Part shown: positions 56,214 through 64,000 of the stretch, piece after piece
Layout of the letters: the number at the start of each line of letters is the position of its first letter
Numbering within the stretch: position 1 is the first letter of the stretch
Assembly: GCF_050003625.1 (NCBI RefSeq)
Contig: NC_134398.1
Location: 83,515,983-83,579,982, forward strand
DNA from: Haematobia irritans
Taxonomy: Eukaryota > Arthropoda > Insecta > Diptera > Muscidae
Length of the DNA stretch: 64,000 nucleotides
Direction of reading: 5' to 3'
Program-made: the position numbers and the translations under genes
The notes under the pieces: generated by a model
Told to the model about the DNA's origin: nothing
The model's input: the letters and a program-made list of their open reading frames with translations, nothing else
The model's database searches: none

Positions 56214-57814
56214 CACCGCATTCGTCATCGAGTTCTGTTTCGTATAGAGATCGCATTAAATTTTTGGATCACCGCATTCGATCGTAATTTATTTTGTCTA
56301 CTACTTTTTTTTACATTGCTGTAAACATATGGTAATAAGAAATTGAAAGAGAGTAGAATTTCAAAATAATTTTTGGTTATCAAATTATGGTTTTTCTGAG
56401 ATATTTATATTGTTTTTGTGTGCTAAAATATATGTGTAAAAATATATTATGAATCCAACTGTTTTTTTGGTTTCCTCGTCTTCGGATTCAGAGAATGAGT
56501 ACAAAGTGGCATTAATAAGGAAAAGTATTCGTGAAAAAAAGCAGTACTTTAGCATTGCCTGAAGTAGAGTAATGATTCTATTTTGAAGTGAGTACTTTTA
56601 ATTAATTGTGTTTTTAAGCTTTTAAATATGTTCTTGAAAAATAAGTTTTTTTGAAGTGGCTACTGAGCATTCCTTTCTTTGATCCGTTTCCCTAAATGCA
56701 AGTAATATTCGGGTATGTTCTGGATTTCCCTTCAAAAAGATTTCACCTTCCACTTTGATTTCCTCCCAAAAATTTTTGGTTGTTCTTGGTTTCCCGTGAA
56801 ACAAGATTTTTTGAAATCGCTTGCCGAAAAGTCATAGTCTGCAGATCATATGATTTGCAGAGAAAAATGTAAACATATAATCAAATATGTGGCAAAATCC
56901 TTTTATTTCTAAGTTTGTGGTAAAATGTTAAGGAAATACGAAGAAACTCATGTTCTGCAATCTAAAGAAAAACTACTGGATTGTAAAATACTTATAATTA
57001 TTAAATTAATTATTAAATCGTTCTTACATTTTCGGCCAATTATGTTTTGTTTACTATTGTAAGAGTTCAGAGTCAAGCTCCAAATTTGAGGAACTAGGAC
57101 TGCACGCAAAACATTTAACGCTTTTGGAAAAAAATATTGATATTCGCACTAAAATCTATTGCAAATGTAATTATGAATTTTCATCGTCCTTTAAATTCGA
57201 AAAATGCGTATTATTTTGTATTTTATGTTTCTATATATAAATAAAAACAAATAATTTAATGAAGCATAAATTTTTTCTCTCGATGCCGACAATTTCTAAC
57301 GCAGTTTATTATAATTGACTGACTCTTGCGTGCGGCACTTTGCAGAAGTTATGTTGCCCCATCGTTTATAGCAAATCTGTGATCAAAAATATTGTTTTAA
57401 TTTGTCTTATCTGGTTCAAAAATGTGTTTGTTTTCTTTTTAAAATTTAAGCATTATCATATTCATACATACTTCGTTGTAATCTAAAAAGCATTAACACA
57501 CATATTTTCAATTAGAAAAGTTTCAATGCGTTTTCTCAAGGTTGCATGCAGAACAACCCCTACGGGAACAATTCCCCGCAAGTCTTTCATGCGGTTTTAT
57601 TTCCCGATTATATTTTCTTAAATGTATTTTGCCAAAATAGAATAATAATTACATTTTCACCAACTTTTTTCTTTTTGTTTACCTTTTTTCTGCTCAAAAA
57701 TCACTACATACTTCGTTTTCGATAGCATGCATGTTCAACTTCGAGTACAAACAATTCGCGTAAACTACATTACGATGACGAAGTACTCGATTTAGACTGC
57801 GGCGATTTGGCCCC
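56214..57814. mobile_element. Family M element, copy M2 (inverted), with nested element
   Basis: GGGGCCAAATCACCGCATTC (56214) to ACTGCGGCGATTTGGCCCC (57814). Collinear in reverse with M1 except for the 897-bp insertion at 56710-57606. Confidence 0.75.
56710..57606. mobile_element. 897-bp insertion in M2, ATT duplication
   Basis: Starts CGGGTATGTTCTGG and ends GCGGTTTTATTTCCCG; only CGGG is inverted at the termini. It is flanked by ATT (56707-56709 and 57607-57609). M1 shows the empty site 'gtaatattatattttct'. No ORF with motifs; superfamily unknown. Confidence 0.7.
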
Positions 57815-57831
57815 AGACTACCGGCAATTTT

Positions 57832-58708
57832 CGATACCCACCCCACCAAAGTGCCGAGAAATGGCGAAGGTTCGCTAAAGCGAACATTTTTCGAAATAAA
57901 TTAACGCGCACATTATTCGAGAAAAGTTCGATAATAGAAAAATTTCGAACGTTCGTTGTTTCGAAGTAATAACGAATATTTTTCGGCTTATTTGTTGGTG
58001 TTCCGCCATACAGAGATTAAAAAGTCATTGCAGTTTAAGAAATTGTTAAGTGCGGGTGAAGTGTCTTAGCGAATCTAAAAGAGGTAAGTAATTTATTTAT
58101 ATATATTTAAAAAAAACCAATTTTCTTTCTTGTTTAAGTTGCAGATGTATCCAGGAAAATGTTTCTCATTGTTTATAGTCCTTTTCAATGGCATAGCCAC
58201 GACCGGTTTAATAAGAAATTCCGCGCAAAGGAGTCAAAGCAGTGCCTTAAATCACTTTAAATATATACTCCTAAATTTAAATATTTCTAGTATTTTGTTC
58301 GCAACCCTAATATCTACATTATTTTGTATTATAATTATCTATATTGTGTTGTAATAAAATAAAAACAAACTTGAACATTTTCTTTTACTACACAACTTAT
58401 AATGGGAACAAAATGGGAATAAAACAGTATAGAAAACCTTCGAAAGCGAAATGATATCGAATACGAAAACGAATTCGAAATAGATTCGTTAACGATCAAT
58501 TATAGATATCGCGAAACCTTCTCCAACGAATCACTAGCAAGCCTTCGAAAACGAAGAGTTTGCTGGCAGTAACAGCACGACAGATGAACGTTTTTCGAAA
58601 TTTTTTCGAACCATTCTCGATATCGTTTTCGATAGTTTTCTTCGAGGAAAAACCGAGAATGTTTCTATATCGAATACGATAACGAACGTTGTGGTCAGGT
58701 GGGTATCG
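57832..58708. mobile_element. CGATACCCACC-terminus element carrying a small spliced gene
   Basis: CGATACCCACC (57832) and GGTGGGTATCG (58708) are 11-bp inverted repeats. The sub-termini are rich in 'ttcgaa', 'cgaacgttcg' and 'gatatcg' words. The centre (58000-58380) has normal composition and contains the gene below. No target duplication is certain. Confidence 0.55.
58145..58354 (+). CDS. Small 69-aa membrane-type protein with a 5' UTR intron
   Basis: MYPGKCFSLFIVLFNGIATT opens a frame with a hydrophobic N-terminus (residues 6-22, signal-anchor or signal peptide like). A polar middle (NSAQRSQSSALNHFK) follows, then a strongly hydrophobic C-terminus, ILFATLISTLFCIIIIYIVL (about 50-69), ending at TAA. 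Immediately upstream of ATG is an intron with strong sites: donor GAG|GTAAGT at 58084 and acceptor GTTGCAG at 58144. AATAAA overlaps the stop (58353-58358). I do not recognise the protein. Chance cannot be excluded for so short a frame, but splice sites, ATG and poly(A) signal are in the right order. Confidence 0.4.
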   Translation: MYPGKCFSLFIVLFNGIATTGLIRNSAQRSQSSALNHFKYILLNLNISSILFATLISTLFCIIIIYIVL

Positions 58709-58717
58709 TTATACAGT

Positions 58718-59500
58718 CAGGGTTGCCATTTTGGTCCGATCGGACAAAAATTGGTCCAAATCGAAATCAATTCCTTTCGTTCGTTCGCATGGCTTACGTT
58801 ACTGTCAAATGCTAGCATTACCAGATCTCAATTATTTAAATTTCCTGAAAAATATCCATACATTTTAAAAATTATTATTTTCCATAAAATTCAATCTGGC
58901 ATCGCCGTTCTTTTGGCAAATTTTTCCCGCTAGCTCAATGATTTTTTTAACAAATTAGCCCGCGTAGAGAGATAAGGATTTGAATTTCCATATTTCTAAA
59001 ATAATTACAGTTCAGTTCTCCTTTTAATGAGTGTTTCATTCGAAATGTATGTGTTTGTTCGTGTTAGACTTTCCCTTAAACGGTCTCTATGGCGGTTATA
59101 AAGAAAAAATAGATCGATATAATTAACTTTTATTACAAATTTACAATAAAAGCTTTAATCAATTATTAAGTTTTTCCATTTATAAATGCCTTTTTCCACA
59201 AAACGAAAGGTCTTTACCAAGTGAGTGGTTTTGACATTTCAGTTCGTCAAAATGCGAACGAATCTAGTTAGAGAAACCCAATTTTAGATCTTACGTTACG
59301 TCTTCGTTCGCATTGACTTTCGTTTCGAATTTCGTTTAGACACCCCTTAGAGAAACCAAAATCAGCTGTTTTTCGTTTTGTATGCGAACAAAGACTAGAA
59401 TTCGCATAGCAGAAATAGGCTGTTAAATTTTAAATTTGGTTCGATGGTCCATTTTCGTCAAATCGTTAATTTGCCCAAATTTTTTTAATTTTCTGTAGAA
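58718..59500. mobile_element. hAT-like element with GGTCCGATCGGACC end, containing family B copy B3
   Basis: CAGGGTTGCCATTTTGGTCC at 58718 is a hAT-type terminus, and related sequence ('ttggttcgatggtccatttt') resumes at 59434. The right terminus is not clear; the end given is approximate. Confidence 0.45.
58771..59423. mobile_element. Family B element, copy B3, left-truncated
   Basis: From 'ttcctttcgttcgttcgcat' to AGAAATAGGCTGT (59423), collinear with B2. The first ~100 bp, including the left terminus, are missing. Confidence 0.75.
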
Positions 59501-59683
59501 ATAAAATTTTGACAAAAATTTCTATAGAAATAAAATTTTGCCAGAAATAAAATTAAAAAAAAATGTATGGATACAAAATTATGCAAAAATTTTGTATAGG
59601 AAGAAAACTTTTTAAAAAAAATTATTTTGACAAAATTTCCTTAAGAAATAAAATGTTGACAAAATTTTCTATATATAGAAAAA
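59490..59683. repeat. 29-bp 'gaaataaaattttgacaaa' array, left part
   Basis: About six diverged units. The array continues in the same orientation at 61771, showing that the element between them was inserted into an array. Confidence 0.75.
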
Positions 59684-61769
59684 ATTATCACCAAAATTTT
59701 TTCAATTAAACATTTAACTGAATTTGGAAACGGATTCAATTAATATGTTAATTGATTCAATTAATTATTTAATCAAATCCGAATAAAAACCAATTAAAAA
59801 AATGATTGATAGTTGTTACGTTTCCAATTAAAATATTAATTGATTCAATCAATTTGTTAATCAATTCGGAAATAATTTTCAATTACAAACGTGATTGAAA
59901 TTTTTTCCGTTTCCAATTACACATGTGATTGATCCAATCACCTTTGTGATTGAAACTGAATAATTTTGAGCAATGGAAAGAGCGAAAAGAGAACAAGAGT
60001 ATAGGTATTTATTCAACAATGTATGATGGAGAGATCAGTCTGTGGAAGTAACTCGTAACGAACGGTTGGGTTTTTGTTTTTCGCGTAAATTGAAAAACAT
60101 GATTGGCGACATTCTGTCTGCTGCATTCAAAATGTGTGCATAAATATTTTGAACGCAACAACAAATCATAGCAAAGGGTTGAAATAAATAAAGTGTGCAA
60201 CAACAAATGGCCACGTGGTAAACGTTTGAAAAAATATATGACAGAACGCATTAGAAATTACCTGTGTTTGTGGTATTGTAAAAATGGAAAACAATCTACG
60301 TTTATTGAAGGTAAGACATTGTGAAATGTGAATACCGTTTTCTATTGAAGCTTGTTTACATTAAACAAAGTAAAATAATATATTTTTTATTCATTTATTT
60401 TAGTGAGCAATTTTATTTCGTGAAATTGGTCAATCAATCAACTGCATCATTTTATCAAATATATAAGAATATAAGAATATGTTTGCAATCAAAAGGTGGG
60501 TACCATATTGATCTTTTAAAATTATAATTATTTTCACTCCTAGTTTTCTTAAAACCAAGAGCGGTGTGGGTTTGTTGGTATGGGTCTTGAAGTTGCGAAG
60601 TAGCGTTGGCATTAGATTGAATTTTTGTTTTACCTGTCTTTTTCAGTTGGAACCCAAGTAGACAGCAGTATATCTGATATATAAACTAATGAGCTGAATT
60701 ATGTAACGGTAAAAAAGTTCTTTCCTTTGAATTTAAAAATATGAAAAATATCCGAAAATAATAAAAATATGTATTTTCCATTTATATTTTTTCTATTTCC
60801 AGAATTTGCAAAGTATCATAAACATAATACCAAATATTTCATTGTTTTGCCATTATTTTTGTCTTTGATTGGTTCAAGTTTTAATAGACGATTTCAGTGT
60901 GTGGAAATTTTGGAAAGGAATTGTACTAAAATTAAATTACCGAGCTCCTTAATACACCCTTTTGATACTAGAAGACTACAACTGCAAAAGAAGATTATGA
61001 ATCTGCAACCTGTAACTAAGAATTTAACTTGATATTCTATGCAGGTAAGTTTTAGGAAAATTAACTTTTAATTGAAAAAAATTAAATTCGAATTATTCTG
61101 TTTACTTTCAGAAAAACTAATTTAGCTTACAGGTTGCTGATTTATTGGAAATCTAGGCGCATTTACATATTAGATGGAACATGCTGACATGGTTATTATG
61201 ATAAGGAAGATAATGATTTATATAGTCTATTTTTTCACCCTATAGTTGTTATTGATAGTAATTGTATTTGTAAGTTAGTTAGAACAAAACACAAATGACA
61301 AGAACCAAATTTATTTGTCTATTGCATAATTCAAAAAATAATAAAATATTAAATATGTTTTATAAGAAACACATATTTTCTTTTATTTCAAATAAAACTA
61401 AATACGATTTTGGGGGCGCAATATATAAATTTTTTGATTGAAATTTTAGCCAATTTCAATTAATTATTTAATTGAATGAATCAAATAGTTGATTAATTTT
61501 TGTCGCGAAATTAATTAAAATTTTAATTGATTCAATTAAAACTGTGATTGAATTTTATGTTAAAAATCAATCACGTTTTTAATTGATTCAATCACACAAA
61601 TAATTGATTCCGTTACAAAAGTCAATTAAATTTTTAATTGAAAATCGTGTTGGTTTTCAATCAAAATGGGTGATTGATACTATCATTTTCGTGATTGAAG
61701 ACATTTCAATTAAAAAAATGATTGAATCCGCGATTTTCGTGATTGAAATCAAAAAAAATTTTTTGTGTG
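59684..61769. mobile_element. Long (2.1-kb) member of the CACACAAAAA / TTGATTCAATTAA family
   Basis: The left part (59684-59965) and right part (61410-61769) match the two halves of the 598-bp copy at 11117-11714 in reverse, including 'gggggcgcaa' at 61411. The central 1.4 kb (59966-61410) is absent from the short copy and has exon-like signals. The flanks are TA-like within the array. Confidence 0.65.
60803..61032 (+). pseudogene. Exon-like frame inside the long MITE-family element
   Basis: After the acceptor ttctatttccag (60802) the frame reads EFAKYHKHNTKYFIVLPLFL, then IGSSFNRRFQCVEILERNC and ends PVTKNLT at TGA 61030-61032. A further upstream frame EQFYFVKLVNQSTASFYQIY (about 60402-60495) ends at AAAAG|GTGGGT, in phase with this acceptor. 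A perfect donor CAG|GTAAGT lies at 61044, with an acceptor near 61110. The exon further upstream (donor AAG|GTAAGA at 60310) cannot be joined in frame. I do not recognise the product. It may be the element's own gene or captured host exons. Confidence 0.35.
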
Positions 61770-61770
61770 T

Positions 61771-62150
61771 AGAAATAAAATTTTGACAAAATTTTCTGTA
61801 GAAATAAAATGTTGACAAAATTTCCTTAAAAATAAAATTTTGACAAAATTCCCTTAAGAAATTAAATTTTGACAAAATTTCCTTAAGAAATTAAATTTTG
61901 ACAAAATTTTCTGTAGAAATAAAATTTTGACAAAATTTTCTATAGAAATTAAATTTTGACAAAATTTTCTATAGAAATAAAATTTTGACAAAATTTTCTA
62001 TAGAAATAAAATTTTGACAAAATTTTCTATAGAAATAAAATTTTGACAAAATTTTCTATAGAAATAAAATTTTGACAAAATTTTCTATAGAAATAAAATT
62101 TTGACAAAATTTTCTATAGAAAAATATTCTATCGAAGTAAAATTTTGGAA
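61771..62150. repeat. 29-bp tandem array, homogeneous
   Basis: About 13 units of 'tctatagaaataaaattttg' plus 'acaaaatt', the last seven nearly identical, so recently homogenised. The same family, inverted, lies at 51715-52490. Confidence 0.9.
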
Positions 62151-62159
62151 AATTTTTAA

Positions 62160-62600
62160 CTTTTAAATTATATTAATTTAATTATTAAGTTTTGTTTGAT
62201 TTTTGGTCGACCTTTTTGTTAGAATTATAAATTAATGGTTCTTCAAGCTCGAGGTCTTTTTAAAATATTTTATTTATTATTCCCAATATTTCGCGATTAC
62301 GATATTGAATCGCTTCCTCAGGGGTCTACAATAGATTTATAGAAATTACATTTCATAAATATCACAGTATTAAACATTTAATAATTTAAAATAAGTGTAA
62401 ATCTTAATTACTTTTAGTTAATAATCTTAAATGGTATTATAGGATAATATAATTATACAAAAATCGGACAGACATATCTTAATCTCATTTTTCAAGTATC
62501 AGGCGAACAGAAAAATTAAAACAGTAACACAACCAATGACTTACATGTATAGTATCCACAACACAAAATACTTAAAGCTACTGTAGATTCACTACCCTCG
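62160..62600. other. 3' flank of the Penelope-like element
   Basis: AT-rich region between the tandem array and the GIY-YIG stop. It is probably the element's 3' non-coding part; no separate gene is seen. Confidence 0.4.
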
Positions 62601-64000
62601 TCAGCTGTCTGTATTGCACTGAGTTGTTTTTACTATTGCACGATGATCACTACCATGTATTTGTTGTTTCCTTTTCCGAAGCAAATGCCTGTAACAGTGA
62701 GCGATGTTTTCTGTATCAACTTTGAAGTTCATTCGTTTGCTTGCAGGTACATTGTTTATGTGAAGTGTTTCTAGTGTAAACCTTTTGCTGTAATTATTCT
62801 CTCTTTCTAATATTCTTACGTCGTCAAAGTTTGGGGTATGATTGTTTCTCGCACAGTGGTCTGCTAGTGCCGTTTTTGTGGTATTCGAGTTGGTGCGTAA
62901 TTTAATATCCGATTTATGTCCTGAAATTCTTGTTTTTAATTTGTTTTTGGATGTTCCTACCTAAACTTTTTCACATTTTTCTTTATTATTTCCACCGCAC
63001 GGTATTTCATAAATCGTATTATGTTTTTCCATAGTGGGGATCTTGGTTTTCATGTTGGAAAATAATTTTTTGAGAGTATTGTTTGACTTGTGTGCTAAAG
63101 TGTATTGTCCTTTATCAAAGATTTCAGAGTTTGTAATTCGTTCTGATAATTTGTTGACATATACTAGTGACTTGTATATTGTTTCCTCGTTTTTATTTTC
63201 GTTTTGTTTTTTCCCCTCCGGTTTAAATTGTGATATTAAGTCATTAATTAAATATTTTGGAAAATTATTGTTGTGTAGAATATCTCTAATAATGGATTTG
63301 TTTTTAGAATGATATTCTTTGTCACTTATGTTTAACACCCTGTTTATAAGATTTTTTGCTGTGTTAATCACTATCCTTTTTGGGTGTTGTGAAAAATAAT
63401 TCATTATTCTCCCCGATGCTGTTGGTTTTTGGTACCAATCTAAACCAAGTTTATAATTTTCCTTCCTGATAACCAGCGTGTCTAAGTATGGAATTCTGCC
63501 GTTTTTCTCTATTTCTACCGTGAATTTTATGCTATTATGGAAGCCATTTAATGTTGTCAAGATCTCATGTATTGCACTTTCCCGAACCACAGCAAATATA
63601 TCGTCCACATATTTCGTCAAGATTTTTGGTTTTGTTGTCAAGTTTTTCATGCAGTTGTCCAGTAAATGTTCCATAACTATATCAGCTACAATAGGTGAAG
63701 CAGATGATCCCATCGGCAGTCCTCTCTTTTGTTTATATGTTTTGTCTTCATACGTAAAGTATCTATTCTCCACTATGCAGAATTTTAAAATTTTCATAAA
63801 TATATTCTTTGTAAGTCTAGTATGGCCCTCCAATTCTTGCCATCTACTTTCGATGATTTTTAAAGCTAAGTCAACCGGTACACTTGGGAATAGGGACACA
63901 ACGTCAAAAGATACTAATTTTTCATCCTCCTTGATAGTCAGGTTCTTGATCTTATTTTTAAATTGCAGGGAGTCCTTTATATTGTACTTCGAGTCCTGTG
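62601..64000 (-). pseudogene. Penelope-like element: reverse transcriptase plus GIY-YIG endonuclease, one stop
   Basis: The frame enters from the right edge (DSLQFKNKIKNLTIKEDEKL). RT blocks: LVSFDVVSLFPSVPVDLAL (about 63930-63870), YKQKRGLPMGSSASPIVADI (about 63735-63680), the catalytic KYVDDIFAVV (about 63620-63590) and KNGRIPYLDTLV. The linker leads to the GIY-YIG N-terminus, HNTIYEIPCGG, at about 63020-62990. TAG at 62961-62963 falls where the second Tyr block starts (KV*VGTSKNKLKTRISGHKSD). The frame then runs open to TGA at 62601 (ALADHC, NFDDVRILERENNY, FTLETLHINN, CNTDS). Penelope elements prime reverse transcription with this endonuclease. A single stop is the only lesion visible; the N-terminal part lies outside the window. 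Confidence 0.88.

Noticed and set aside
60238..60310. First exon starting MTERIRNYLCLWYC joined to the next exon-like frame
   Set aside because: The phases do not match: joining at 60310 to the acceptor before 60402 gives an early stop, so no complete gene model is supported.

Overview
The window reads as AT-rich, repeat-dense nuclear DNA of a higher fly, most likely a calyptrate (Musca/Stomoxys-like). The reasons are the INE-1/DINE-like repeats with internal 'calatatgggagc' type sub-repeats, the 29-bp 'gaaataaaattttgac' arrays, a tRNA-derived SINE, jockey-, R1- and I-type LINE relics, a Penelope element, and one recognisable host gene. The species call is inference; no species marker was found. 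There is no bacterial-style operon, rRNA, intact tRNA gene or CRISPR array.

Layout. 0-5.6 kb: SINE head, an INE-like repeat, a decayed jockey reverse transcriptase carrying a hAT MITE, a 515-bp (TA)n tract and a broken Myb/zeste-like domain. 5.6-18.6 kb: fold-back and MITE families, an RNase H-bearing LINE relic on the minus strand cut by two MITEs, then a family I call A (terminus CCCAATAAACAC) dissected by two inverted 1.65-kb elements, a hairpin repeat and further MITEs. 19.2-20.2 kb: the only convincing host gene, an intact intronless 330-aa OSER1 (DUF776) homologue. 21.5-30.6 kb: a minus-strand Helitron Rep/helicase relic split by a jockey-like LINE, which is itself invaded by an R1-like LINE on the plus strand. 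A further hAT element sits in a Helitron intron. 32.7-43.0 kb: a deep nest in which an ~0.8-kb family-B element contains two DNA transposons and a 6.8-kb I-type LINE, each containing further insertions. 43.2-46.3 kb: a hAT-like element holding an internally deleted mariner with an open transposase fragment. 46.9-64 kb: SINE, a MADF-like two-exon remnant, a 160-bp tandem repeat, a LINE C-terminus with a piggyBac-type MITE, a decayed Lys/Glu-rich gene cut by a hAT element, several further TIR elements (one with a 69-codon ORF behind a 5' intron), tandem arrays and, running off the right edge, a Penelope-like element on the minus strand.

The genes do not form a pathway. The coherent story is a record of successive transposition. 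In many cases removing an insertion plus one copy of its target-site duplication restores the reading frame or the known empty site, which lets the order of events be read directly. All family names and clade calls were made by eye from motifs and would need database confirmation.
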